Shown here: positions 1-7,565 of the stretch, piece after piece
Layout: every line of letters starts with the position of its first letter
How positions within the stretch are numbered: position 1 is the first letter of the stretch
Origin: CAYXFD01 sp964464175
GTDB lineage: Bacteria > Cloacimonadota > Cloacimonadia > Cloacimonadales > JAJBBL01
Assembly (NCBI GenBank): GCA_964464175.1
Contig: CAYXFD010000038.1
Coordinates: 1-13,626, forward strand
Length of the DNA stretch: 13,626 nt
Direction of reading: 5' to 3'
The notes under the pieces: generated by a model
The model's input: only the letters and a program-made list of their open reading frames with translations
Told to the model about the DNA's origin: nothing
Database searches by the model: none
Translations under genes and position numbers: made by a program

Positions 1-226
1 TTCAAAAAATGGAGATTTCAATCGATAATCAAAACTCTACTGCATTATTTGGGTTAATAAAACCGTACGAGAGGCTGCCTCGAAGAAACTGTTTGGCTTC
101 GCCGAGCTCGGTCGCAGCCACAAAGAAAAGAGCACCTCGGTTGACGAACGAAGTGAGGAGTTTTTCGAGAGAAGCAGTCACGAGAAGGTTTTTAGCTGTT
201 TTGTTGCAGCCGGCAGTTTTTCTTTG

Positions 227-259
227 CTATCTTTCTTTTGGCTGCCCAAAAGAAAGTAG
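227..259. repeat. Strong hairpin in leader spacer
   Basis: An 11-bp perfect inverted repeat, CTTTCTTTTGG (231-241) and CCAAAAGAAAG (246-256), encloses a 4-base loop CTGC. The stem is extended by CTA/TAG (227-229 and 257-259) past a single bulged T at 230. No T-run follows on either strand at the distance expected of an intrinsic terminator. It may be the core of a dispersed repeat or an RNA structure. Confidence 0.6.
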
Positions 260-295
260 TTTGAAAAGTCCGGAGAAAGAAGAAATAGAAAAAAA

Positions 296-316
296 GGGAT
301 TAGGGATTAGAGATTA
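296..316. repeat. Short tandem heptamer repeat (GGGATTA x3)
   Basis: Two exact GGGATTA units and one GAGATTA unit lie head to tail, followed by GAGA. The short array could be slippage-prone or part of a larger spacer repeat. No function can be read from it. Confidence 0.55.
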
Positions 317-562
317 GAGAGAAAAAACCTGCGGACGGGCAGCAAGATGGAAGAGACTCTTCTCAGGCACGAATTCGCTTGACAGAGAAAGCTGATCTTT
401 ACTTCGTGAATTGAGCCGAGCAGTAAGACCTAAGCTCATCGAAGTACGGCTTGCTGCCGATAGGGTATATCCGGAAACAGATATGCCTCCCGTTTTTGGA
501 AAGGCGAGAGATCAATCGATATCTTAGCCTTCTGATTTTTAACAAAACAATTAGGAGGAATA

Positions 563-1363
563 ATGAAATTAGTTTTGACAATGCTTGTTTGTATGCTGTT
601 GCTTGCTGCCTGCAGTGATAGTAAAGATGACCCTGCCGAAGTGCAATATGACCCACCGGAACTTGCCGAAACCCCCAACATAATCATTCTGGTACCCGGA
701 AGCGATGAATTAGACACCTATGAATCGACTGAGGTTGAATATGGTGAAGATATGGTTACTGCATATTCCCTGCCCCAGTTCATCGATCACGAGACACCAT
801 CCTTATACGATTACGAGTTAGTTTCTGATGATGAAGACGGTAACTGGTCTCCACGAGTAAGAGACGAACCGGATTTACCCTGGCATCTTTTTAAGACCGG
901 TTTTCTTGTCCCTGAAAAGAGCTATCGCTCCTTTTTTCCGGATGAGGATATCGTAACTACCTATAATGTAAAATTCCTCGGTTATCTAAAGATGTACCGC
1001 AAGGTTGAAGTTATCAATGAAGAGAAGATCACCTCTTTTCAGATAAACTCTTTGGAAACTACCGATCTGGAACATAATTCGGAAACGCTTGCCTTCATCC
1101 CGCTGAAGAGCTTTATTACCGACTATGTTACGACAGATAAGGACTCGTTTTCTTATTTGCTGGAATTCGAAAACGACGATAGTGCAGTTTTATCCTGGGA
1201 GAACATACAGCAGTATTACTGGCTGATAGACACGGAAGATATCTACCGTGCAGTTGGAGAAGATATGCTTGAGCATGAACATAACTCACTGCGATCAATC
1301 ACTCTTTCGGGAGAAGGCAGATTGAATACTCCGGTTCGCAGGGCAAATTATCTGCTCAACTAA
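563..1363 (+). CDS. Acidic outer-surface or periplasmic lipoprotein, unknown function
   Basis: The 266-residue product starts with a lipoprotein signal: a short hydrophobic run and the lipobox LLAAC, so Cys17 should be lipidated after cleavage by signal peptidase II. Residues S18 and D19 follow the Cys. The start is well fixed by AGGAGG at 553-558, four bases before ATG. The mature part is rich in Asp/Glu and aromatic residues and has no transmembrane segment. I do not recognise a family. A stretch around residues 175-225 (PLKSF..., then SWENIQQYYW) looks like a compact folded domain. The gene lies about 50 bases upstream of a TonB-dependent receptor on the same strand, so the two are probably cotranscribed. 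By analogy with other receptor/lipoprotein pairs it might help bind or pass on the substrate, but that is only inference from position. Confidence 0.8.
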   Translation: MKLVLTMLVCMLLLAACSDSKDDPAEVQYDPPELAETPNIIILVPGSDELDTYESTEVEYGEDMVTAYSLPQFIDHETPSLYDYELVSDDEDGNWSPRVRDEPDLPWHLFKTGFLVPEKSYRSFFPDEDIVTTYNVKFLGYLKMYRKVEVINEEKITSFQINSLETTDLEHNSETLAFIPLKSFITDYVTTDKDSFSYLLEFENDDSAVLSWENIQQYYWLIDTEDIYRAVGEDMLEHEHNSLRSITLSGEGRLNTPVRRANYLLN

Positions 1364-1373
1364 AACCGGAGAA

Positions 1374-1393
1374 GCAGGATTCGATCATCCTGC
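1374..1393. repeat. Hairpin between lipoprotein and receptor genes
   Basis: GCAGGAT (1374-1380) and ATCCTGC (1387-1393) form a perfect 7-bp stem with a 6-base loop. It is followed by an A-rich, not a T-rich, tract on the plus strand, so it is not a standard intrinsic terminator for the upstream gene. It could stabilise the 3' end of the lipoprotein transcript or affect translation of the receptor, whose start lacks a clear Shine-Dalgarno. Confidence 0.4.
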
Positions 1394-1413
1394 AGTAATA
1401 ATAAAACACATTG

Positions 1414-3363
1414 ATGCTTGACTTAAAAAAGATCCTGCTTGGGATTTCCCTGGTTTTTGCCATCAGCAGCTTGTTGTCGGTTACCGAAGAAACAAGCAGC
1501 GATTCTCTTGAGGTCCGTAAAGTCTATGATCTGGACCGGGTAATCTTTATCTGGGAATCTCCCGACAGAACCATTGGGAATGTCAATACCAGAAGCATAA
1601 AGCCCCATACGGTAAATACCGAAGCCTCGATTGGAGATCTCTTGAAAGATATGCCCGGTCTTTTTCTGACGGAAAAGAGCAAGGGAGAGAGTATCGTCAG
1701 ATTCCGGGGCTTCGAAGACCGGCATATCAGGGTATTTATTGATGGAATGCCGATCAGTGACGGATATTTCGGTAATTATGATCTTCACCTCCTTTCAGCA
1801 AACAATGTCTCCCAGGTTCAGCTTATCAAAGGTCCTGTTTCTCATCAGTACGGGTTCAATACTATGGGGGGTATCCTTAACATCATAACGGATGACCTGA
1901 GAGAAGAAAATGCTCTCCGGACAAGACTCTTATATAGTTCACACGAAAGAGTTCAGCTATCTCTTAATACCTCCTATGCCCTGGGCAGGTCTCAATTTTA
2001 TCTCAATTCTTCATTTCTAAAGACCCCCGGTTTTATCCTGCCCCGGAAAATGAATACTTTTCAGGAAAACAGTCTGGAAACCGAAGGAAAGAGAAGAAGC
2101 AATGCCGAACGGGAACAATATAACATCAATCTGCGCTACATTACCGATATTGCCGGTCTGCATACTTTCACCTTCACTACAGGCTACAGCTACATTCCGG
2201 AAAAAGGAAATCCCCCCTCTATTTACTTCCACCCTGACGACCGTTACAGCAGAATCGAAAAATGGCAAAAGAAAAACGCTTCACTCGCAGTAAGTTCAAG
2301 CATGTTTGAAGGATTCGAGATAAGTGCAAGCTCCTTTTATGATGAATCGGAAGACACCTATATCCGCTTCAATGACCCCCTTTTTACAAACCCCTCCTGG
2401 GAATCCCTTATCCGGACAAATACCCTCGGTTTGCATCTCAATGTAAATCATACAAAGGGGAGATATCTCCAGAACGATTTTGGAATCCGCTTCGAACAGA
2501 AGGGATATGAGAGAACAGGAGGTCCCGGCTATGAGAATATCTGGGTTGACAACAGCCAGACCCTGACGAAGATCTACCATACTCTTCGCTATCCTGTAGA
2601 AAGAGAGAGTTTTTCTCTGATAGCCGGAAATGCTCTCAGCAGTTTCACTCATTCCAATCTGAACGGGTATAATCACTACTTTGAACCTCAGGCAGGTTTG
2701 AATTACTATTTTAGGGATCAGTCCGTTTCACTTGCTTATGGTATCTCCTATCAGTTCCCGACAATGCAAGAGCTGTTCAGTGAATCTTCAGGAAATCCGG
2801 AATTAAAAGCGGAAAAAGCGTACAAAACAGAAGCCTCTTACCGCTCCCCGTTTTCACTCGCCGGCAGCAAAGGTACCTTCAATCTCACCCTCTTTCATAA
2901 CAAGGTCGATGACCTGATCCGGAGAGACAGAACCCTCTTTTACAATCAGGAAAAAATGAGCAGTTACGGCGGCGAAGTCCATCTGCAATGGAGCCCTTTT
3001 CCTGTTCTGATCCACGATTACGAAATAAGTTTTCTGAAGCTGGATAAGAAGAACAGCAGTGTTCAATTGCTGGAATATCCGGAAGTTAAACTGAAGTTCA
3101 ATCATCAGTTAGCCTTATCGAAGAGCATCAATCTCAATCTCTCGACTCAATGGTATGACCGGTCTTATACCTTTTACCGGGATGATGACTTCCATACATT
3201 GCCTGCATATTGGATCCATGATTTCGGAATCAAATATCTTCATAGCAGGTTCAACACAACATTAAATATCAGTAACCTGTTAGATAACTATTACGAACCG
3301 CAATACGGTTATCCGGCAGCAGGAAGAGAAATAACCCTGGCGATCGAGCTCCCGATTTTTTGA
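1414..3363 (+). CDS. TonB-dependent outer-membrane receptor
   Basis: This is an outer-membrane beta-barrel receptor that imports a scarce ligand (siderophore, haem, vitamin or similar) using TonB/ExbBD energy. The product is about 649 residues, usual for the family. It has an N-terminal hydrophobic signal (residues about 6-22) and a plug domain at about 60-160 with the typical pattern RFRGF...VFIDGMPI (95-114), followed by QVQLIKGP...YGFNTMGGILNIIT. The rest is a barrel rich in alternating aromatic residues, and it ends NLLDNYYEPQYGYPAAGRE... with a terminal Phe, the usual outer-membrane insertion signal. No textbook TonB box is obvious; residues about 38-48 are the best place to look. I chose ATG 1414 over the TTG directly before it. 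Neither has a good Shine-Dalgarno, so translation may depend on the lipoprotein gene upstream. Substrate is unknown. The fur/feo genes nearby make iron compounds plausible, but no Fur box is seen in front of this gene. Confidence 0.92.
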   Translation: MLDLKKILLGISLVFAISSLLSVTEETSSDSLEVRKVYDLDRVIFIWESPDRTIGNVNTRSIKPHTVNTEASIGDLLKDMPGLFLTEKSKGESIVRFRGFEDRHIRVFIDGMPISDGYFGNYDLHLLSANNVSQVQLIKGPVSHQYGFNTMGGILNIITDDLREENALRTRLLYSSHERVQLSLNTSYALGRSQFYLNSSFLKTPGFILPRKMNTFQENSLETEGKRRSNAEREQYNINLRYITDIAGLHTFTFTTGYSYIPEKGNPPSIYFHPDDRYSRIEKWQKKNASLAVSSSMFEGFEISASSFYDESEDTYIRFNDPLFTNPSWESLIRTNTLGLHLNVNHTKGRYLQNDFGIRFEQKGYERTGGPGYENIWVDNSQTLTKIYHTLRYPVERESFSLIAGNALSSFTHSNLNGYNHYFEPQAGLNYYFRDQSVSLAYGISYQFPTMQELFSESSGNPELKAEKAYKTEASYRSPFSLAGSKGTFNLTLFHNKVDDLIRRDRTLFYNQEKMSSYGGEVHLQWSPFPVLIHDYEISFLKLDKKNSSVQLLEYPEVKLKFNHQLALSKSINLNLSTQWYDRSYTFYRDDDFHTLPAYWIHDFGIKYLHSRFNTTLNISNLLDNYYEPQYGYPAAGREITLAIELPIF

Positions 3364-3423
3364 CAAGGCAGAGATCATCAACAGATACTAACTGCATTCA
3401 TCATCCTGACAGATTGTCTTGTA

Positions 3424-4536
3424 TCAATACTCAAGCATCTCCTTGACTCTCATTATCCGCTCATAAGACTCTGATATCCGCTCCCGGGAGATTATCCCAT
3501 CCTTAACAAGATTAATTATATAGTTGTGTAGTTTTTCAGAGATTAGGGGATCATATTGCATGTTATTGGCAAAGAGAATAATATCGACACCCGCCTGCAG
3601 AGCTAATAAGACCGCTTCCTCCATTCCATAGTAATCAGTGATAGCCTGCATATTCATATCATCACTGATAATAACCCCGTCAAAACCCAATTCTTCTCTC
3701 AATATCCCGTTCAGAATATTATGAGAAAGAGTTGCCGGATGCTCTTCATCAAAACCGCTGTGAAACAGATGACCGGTCATGATCATCCGAACATTTTCCT
3801 TTTCGCTAAGATACTCATAGGGAAAAAGCTCTGCTTCAGACCAGGTATTGGTAATATCGGTCAGTCCGTAATGAGAATCGTTAAAAGCACTTCCATGACC
3901 GGGAAAGTGCTTGATACAGCTCAAAACTCCCCCTGCCTGCAAACCGTCGATAAATGCTTCCGCCTGAAAAGCTACGGAATCAGGACGAGAAGAAAAACTC
4001 CTTTCCAAACGCCCTATCGCCGGATTTTCAGGATTCGTGTTCAGATCTACGACCGGTGCTAAATTGAGATTGATGTTTACTTTCTGCAAAGTCTCTGCTA
4101 TTTTTGCCGCAGTTTCATGAGTCAGAGAAAGATCATTCCGCCGTCCCAGCTCCCCGGCACTGTAAAAATTCGGAAATCCATGTCTCTCCTTCAGTCTGGC
4201 AACTCTTCCCCCCTCCTGATCAACTGCTATAAATAAGGGTATCAGAGAAAAACTTTGAAGCTGTGAGGTTAACTCTGCCAACTGAGATCTGTTTTCAATG
4301 TTTCTCTCAGCAATTCCCAGCTCTACATCGTAGTCGAAGAGAATAATCCCGCCAAGATGAAACTCCTTGATCTGCTGTACAATAAGACTCTCCTCATTCA
4401 CTTCCATTCCCCTGAAACCGATCATCAGCATCTGCCCGACCATGATGTCCAATTCGACGTCTGTTTCTATCCTCTCTGCACACCAAAGAGAACAGATAAT
4501 CAAAGATAGAACTGTTAACACGCTCATCCTTCTCAT
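3424..4536 (-). CDS. Exported GH3 beta-N-acetylhexosaminidase (NagZ-like)
   Basis: The product is a 370-residue family 3 glycoside hydrolase of the single-domain NagZ type, which removes beta-linked N-acetylglucosamine, classically from muropeptides. Diagnostic motifs are VDQEGGRV (105-112), KHFPGHG (209-215) followed by DSH (220-222, the Asp-His pair of bacterial NagZ-type enzymes), and IISDDM (289-294) with the nucleophile Asp. Unlike cytoplasmic NagZ of enterobacteria, this one has an N-terminal signal (basic MRR, then a hydrophobic run to about residue 20), so it should act in the periplasm or be membrane attached. SLWC at 16-19 is a poor lipobox. The start is supported by GGAGG four bases upstream of ATG (4536); Met4 is an alternative. 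The gene stands alone, convergent with the receptor gene and divergent from fur. Substrate specificity within GH3 is inferred. Confidence 0.9.
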   Translation of the reverse strand: MRRMSVLTVLSLIICSLWCAERIETDVELDIMVGQMLMIGFRGMEVNEESLIVQQIKEFHLGGIILFDYDVELGIAERNIENRSQLAELTSQLQSFSLIPLFIAVDQEGGRVARLKERHGFPNFYSAGELGRRNDLSLTHETAAKIAETLQKVNINLNLAPVVDLNTNPENPAIGRLERSFSSRPDSVAFQAEAFIDGLQAGGVLSCIKHFPGHGSAFNDSHYGLTDITNTWSEAELFPYEYLSEKENVRMIMTGHLFHSGFDEEHPATLSHNILNGILREELGFDGVIISDDMNMQAITDYYGMEEAVLLALQAGVDIILFANNMQYDPLISEKLHNYIINLVKDGIISRERISESYERIMRVKEMLEY

Positions 4537-4596
4537 ATATCCTCCAGTCTTAACAATCTCTTTTTGCTGATGAAAATAACTTTCCTTTCTGAACCG

Positions 4597-4623
4597 AATA
4601 TACAGTCCGGCAGATTTTGTCTA
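4597..4623 (-). promoter_or_regulatory. Possible promoter of the GH3 gene
   Basis: On the minus strand, TAGACA (4623-4618) resembles a -35 element and TATATT (4602-4597) a -10 element, with a 15-base spacer, which is short. It lies about 60 bases before the GH3 start. This is a weak, motif-only call. Confidence 0.25.
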
Positions 4624-4658
4624 TGCTTATCATTCCTGCCGCTGCACCTGAAAAAATT

Positions 4659-4710
4659 CTGCCGGGAAAAAATAGTAAAAAAAACTGGATGATAACTCCC
4701 CTCCCGGCAG
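4659..4710. repeat. 9-bp inverted repeat upstream of the Fur box
   Basis: CTGCCGGGA (4659-4667) and TCCCGGCAG (4702-4710) are perfect inverted arms separated by 34 A/T-rich bases. Read on the minus strand, the second arm is followed by AATTTTTTC, so an RNA made in that direction could form a terminator-like structure. It could also be a spaced operator for another regulator. It is in the intergenic space between the divergent GH3 and fur genes. Confidence 0.4.
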
Positions 4711-4735
4711 GGAGAGAGAAGTCATTCTTTATGAT

Positions 4736-4754
4736 ATTGAGAATTATTCTCAAT
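4736..4754. promoter_or_regulatory. Fur box upstream of fur-feoB
   Basis: The sequence ATTGAGAATTATTCTCAAT is a perfect palindrome: two 9-base arms around a central T. Its core TGAGAAT-N-ATTCTCA has the 7-1-7 geometry of Fur operators and closely matches the TGATAATNATTATCA form. It sits 73 bases before the fur start and just upstream of a TTGACA (4761-4766). Iron-loaded Fur bound here should block transcription of fur itself and the feo genes behind it. This is the clearest regulatory site in the window. Confidence 0.85.
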
Positions 4755-4760
4755 TAGGGC

Positions 4761-4766
4761 TTGACA
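4761..4766 (+). promoter_or_regulatory. Possible -35 element of the fur-feo operon
   Basis: TTGACA is an exact -35 consensus directly after the Fur box. No good -10 hexamer is found 16-18 bases downstream. An alternative is TATGAT (4730-4735) as a -10 with transcription starting inside the Fur box, but that lacks a convincing -35. The promoter is therefore only partly resolved. Confidence 0.3.
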
Positions 4767-4812
4767 GAATATTTCTCTGCAGAAAAAGGTGTTTCGTAGA
4801 TTACAAGTTGGC

Positions 4813-4817
4813 AGGAG
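4813..4817 (+). promoter_or_regulatory. Ribosome binding site that decides the fur start
   Basis: AGGAG directly abuts an ATG at 4818 (no spacing), which makes that ATG unusable with this site. It stands nine bases before the in-frame ATG at 4827, a workable spacing. The later ATG is therefore the likely start. Confidence 0.65.
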
Positions 4818-4826
4818 ATGAATTCA

Positions 4827-5276
4827 ATGGATTATAGAAAGGTATTCGTCAGATATTTACAGTCTCATGACTTAAAACTGACCAGGTCCCGGGAAGCGAT
4901 CTTAGATGCTGTATTTGCAACTCATTCTCATTTTGATGCAGAACAGCTCTACTTATGGATGCGGGAAGACAAGAAGAATGTCTCCCGGGCAACTATTTAC
5001 CGCACTCTCCCCTATCTGGTACATTCCGGTTTGATCAGGAAGTCCCTGTGTGATGAGCACCGGGAAGAATATGAGCATATTTATGGTCATCCGAACCACT
5101 TTCACCTGCAGTGTTCTTCGTGCGGCAGGATAATCGAACAGAGTGATGAAGAACTGGAAAAGCTTATCAAACGCTTAGCAAAAAATAACGGTTTTTCTCT
5201 TCAGGACTATTCGATAGGGATCAAGGGGAGATGTTCGCTTTGTCAGATAGAAAAAACAGATAAGGATAAATCATGA
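4827..5276 (+). CDS. fur: Fur-family ferric uptake regulator
   Basis: This is a metal-responsive dimeric repressor that senses cytoplasmic iron and shuts off uptake genes. The 149-residue product (from ATG 4827) has the family layout. A winged-helix DNA-binding half contains LTRSREAIL (18-26), HSHFDAEQLY (33-42) and the recognition segment NVSRATIYRTL (51-61). A dimerisation and metal half follows, with HFHLQC (91-96). Two CXXC pairs, C96/C99 and C136/C139, form the structural zinc site seen in many Fur and PerR proteins. The stop overlaps the feoB start (ATGA), so the two are translationally coupled. A perfect Fur-type palindrome lies upstream, predicting self-repression. PerR or Zur identity cannot be excluded from sequence alone, but fusion to the feo operon argues for Fur. 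Confidence 0.92.
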   Translation: MDYRKVFVRYLQSHDLKLTRSREAILDAVFATHSHFDAEQLYLWMREDKKNVSRATIYRTLPYLVHSGLIRKSLCDEHREEYEHIYGHPNHFHLQCSSCGRIIEQSDEELEKLIKRLAKNNGFSLQDYSIGIKGRCSLCQIEKTDKDKS

Positions 5277-7507
5277 AGAAAATGAAAATAGCATTGGTTG
5301 GTAATCCCAATAGCGGTAAAACGACACTGTTTAACGCCTTGACAGGTTTCAAGCAAAGGGTTGGTAACTGGCCCGGAGTAACGGTAGAGAAGAAAGAGGG
5401 AAAATATATTCACCGGGAGGAAAGCATTGAGGTTGTCGATCTGCCGGGGATCTACTCCTTTTCTGCCTATTCCATGGATGAGAAGATTGCCCGGGAGTAT
5501 ATCCTTACCGATGAACCGGATTTAGTTGTGAACATTCTGGACGCTTCTAATCTGGAAAGAAGTCTGTATTTGACGACACAGATCATCGAGATGAAAAAGC
5601 CACTGGTAATTGCTCTGAATATGATCGATATTGCGAAACAGAGAAGGGTGAAGATCGAGATCGAGCATCTTGCCAGGCATTTGGGTTGTCCCGTCGTCCC
5701 CATCATAGCAAACAAGAAGACCGGGATAGAGGAGTTAAAAAATGCCATCTCAGAAGCATCGACAAGAGCAGAGATTTCAGCGACAAAGGTCTATTATGAT
5801 TCGGTAGTTGAAGAGATAATCACGAAGCTGGAGAAGCAGGCAGAGAGATATGCTGCCGAAGGGAATGTTGATAAACGGTGGCTGGCGATCAAGCTGCTGG
5901 AAGGTGACCCTCTGGCAGCAGAGTTAAGCAGAAATGAACTGGCAGAAGAGGTGACTGCTGACGCTGCTAAGATCAAGAAACATACCGGATTAGAAGCAGA
6001 TTTGGTCATACTTGACGGACGTTACGGCTTTATCAACGGTTTAACGAAAGATGTAATTCAAAAGGAGAGTCATTTTCAGAAGACTTTCACTGACTTTCTT
6101 GATCAGATCGTACTCAACCGTCTTCTGGGAGTACCGATATTCTTAGGTATCATGTATCTGGTTTTTTCGCTGACCATCAACGTGGGAGCACCTTTTATCG
6201 AGTTTTTTGATATCTTTTTCAGCACTATCTTTATTGATGGATTTGCTCATCTGCTGGAATCCCTTAGTGTTCCTGCCTGGTTGATAACCTTTCTGGCTCA
6301 TGGTATCGGTGGCGGTATAACAACCGTTTCGACCTTCATTCCTCCGATCTTCTTCATTTTTGTTTCTCTTTCCATACTGGAGGATTCGGGTTATATTTCC
6401 CGGGCAGCGTTTGTGATGGACCGCTTCATGCGCTACATCGGCTTACCCGGCAAAGCCTTTATTCCGATGCTGGTAGGGTTTGGCTGTAATGTACCGGCAA
6501 TAATGGCAACCAGGACTCTGGAGAATGAAAAAGACAGGATTCTCACGATCCTGATCAATCCCTTTATGTCCTGCGGGGCAAAATTACCTGTCTATGCCCT
6601 CTTCGCAGCTCTCTTCTTTCCTGTTATTGGTGGGAGGATAATCTTTCTGCTCTATCTGATCGGAATTCTTCTGGCCATCTTCACCGGGTTTGTTTTTAAG
6701 CATACACTTTTCAAGGGAGAGACCTCCTCCTTTGTCATGGAATTGCCTCTCTATCATGTCCCAACTATCAATGGTGTCCTAATGCATACCTGGCGGCGAT
6801 TGAAGAGTTTTATTCTCCGTGCCGGGAAAGTGATCATTCTGGCAATAATCGTTTTGTCTTTCCTCAATTCGATCGGCACAGATGGTGTCTTCCGATTCGA
6901 GGAATCAGAAAAATCTGTCCTGAGTGCGACCGGTAAGTTCCTTACCCCGCTCTTTGCCCCTATGGGCATCAGCAGAGATAATTGGCCGGCAACCGTTGGT
7001 TTGTTCACCGGTATTTTTGCTAAGGAGGTGATCATCGGAACACTTGATACGATTTACGGAGCCTTAAGCGGAGGTGAGGAGTCTGAGGAAGAGGAAGAGG
7101 AATTTGTCTTCTGGGACGGGATAAGGGAATCGTTCACAGCCATCGTGGGAGGATTTTCCGGAGAGGAAGAAGGACTTGAGATAGAGAGCGACAGTGAAAT
7201 GATCAGTCGTTTCGGCGGCAGAAACAACGCCTTTGCCTATCTCCTGTTCGTCCTCATCTACATGCCCTGCGTGGCAGCAGTCGGGGCTATATACCGGGAG
7301 ACCAATCTCAAATGGACACTCTTTTCCATAGCTTATCTGACCGTTTTAGCCTGGATCGTGGCAACCCTGTTCTATCAGTTCAGCACTTTTTTTGCCAATC
7401 CCAGCGGTGCCTTGCTATGGATAGCCTTCAGTATCGGTTTATATGTAATAATCTATCTTGGTCTTCGTTTTATGAGCAGTAAAAGAAGGTTTCAGGAAAA
7501 GCAGTGA
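5273..7507 (+). CDS. feoB: Ferrous iron transport protein B
   Basis: FeoB is the inner-membrane Fe(II) permease with an N-terminal G-protein domain. All G motifs are present: GNPNSGKT (10-17), the switch region NWPGVTVEKKEG (32-43), DLPG (56-59) and NMID (116-119). The membrane half starts near residue 280 and holds the two Gate regions: GFGCNVPAIMATRTLE (402-417) with MSCGAKLPVY just after it, and YMPCVAAVGA (663-672). The conserved pore cysteines are C405, C434 and C666. Length (744) is normal. An acidic Glu-rich segment at 601-612 lies in the loop after GIFAKEVIIGTL; variable loops there are common. ATG 5273 overlaps the fur stop by four bases and has AAGGA 6 bases upstream. The next genes, feoA and feoC-like, complete the transporter set. 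Confidence 0.97.
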   Translation: MKKMKIALVGNPNSGKTTLFNALTGFKQRVGNWPGVTVEKKEGKYIHREESIEVVDLPGIYSFSAYSMDEKIAREYILTDEPDLVVNILDASNLERSLYLTTQIIEMKKPLVIALNMIDIAKQRRVKIEIEHLARHLGCPVVPIIANKKTGIEELKNAISEASTRAEISATKVYYDSVVEEIITKLEKQAERYAAEGNVDKRWLAIKLLEGDPLAAELSRNELAEEVTADAAKIKKHTGLEADLVILDGRYGFINGLTKDVIQKESHFQKTFTDFLDQIVLNRLLGVPIFLGIMYLVFSLTINVGAPFIEFFDIFFSTIFIDGFAHLLESLSVPAWLITFLAHGIGGGITTVSTFIPPIFFIFVSLSILEDSGYISRAAFVMDRFMRYIGLPGKAFIPMLVGFGCNVPAIMATRTLENEKDRILTILINPFMSCGAKLPVYALFAALFFPVIGGRIIFLLYLIGILLAIFTGFVFKHTLFKGETSSFVMELPLYHVPTINGVLMHTWRRLKSFILRAGKVIILAIIVLSFLNSIGTDGVFRFEESEKSVLSATGKFLTPLFAPMGISRDNWPATVGLFTGIFAKEVIIGTLDTIYGALSGGEESEEEEEEFVFWDGIRESFTAIVGGFSGEEEGLEIESDSEMISRFGGRNNAFAYLLFVLIYMPCVAAVGAIYRETNLKWTLFSIAYLTVLAWIVATLFYQFSTFFANPSGALLWIAFSIGLYVIIYLGLRFMSSKRRFQEKQ

Positions 7508-7532
7508 CCTGAAAAGAGAACCGGGATATAAT
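7504..7532 (+). promoter_or_regulatory. Possible internal promoter before feoA
   Basis: An exact TATAAT (7527-7532) is preceded, with a 17-base spacer, by GTGACC (7504-7509), which matches four of six bases of TTGACA. It lies at the feoB/feoA junction, about 34 bases before feoA. It could give feoA-feoC a second, Fur-independent supply of transcript. No Fur-like palindrome overlaps it. Confidence 0.35.
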
Positions 7533-7565
7533 AAACTTAAAGTAAATGATCGATAAGGAGTATGA

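Larger units (their letters stand above)
1..562. other. Gene-poor spacer, possible interspersed repeat
   Basis: No convincing gene is seen in this stretch. The only plus-strand frame without stops (9-317) has no ribosome binding site, and its product is basic and low in complexity. Visible elements are a 10-bp palindrome (CCGAGCTCGG, 102-111), a strong hairpin at 227-259, three copies of a GGGATTA-type heptamer at 296-316, and a lone TTGACA at 379-384 with no matching -10 at the right distance. The final 10 bases before the next gene carry its Shine-Dalgarno. A purine-rich tail next to a CTTTCTTTTGG hairpin is the look of multi-copy intergenic repeats in several bacterial groups, but copy number cannot be judged from one window. 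Confidence 0.5.

Noticed and set aside
9..317. Open frame of 102 codons at the left end
   Set aside because: No ribosome binding site, low-complexity basic product, and it spans a strong hairpin and a tandem repeat; better explained as spacer or repeat DNA.
379..384. TTGACA as a promoter for the lipoprotein-receptor pair
   Set aside because: No acceptable -10 hexamer lies 15-19 bases downstream.
3364..3423. Bidirectional terminator between the convergent receptor and GH3 genes
   Set aside because: Only a 4-bp GACA/TGTC pairing is seen and no T-run; not enough to call.
4818..4826. Earlier fur start (ATG 4818)
   Set aside because: The AGGAG site touches this ATG with no spacing; it is correctly spaced for ATG 4827.
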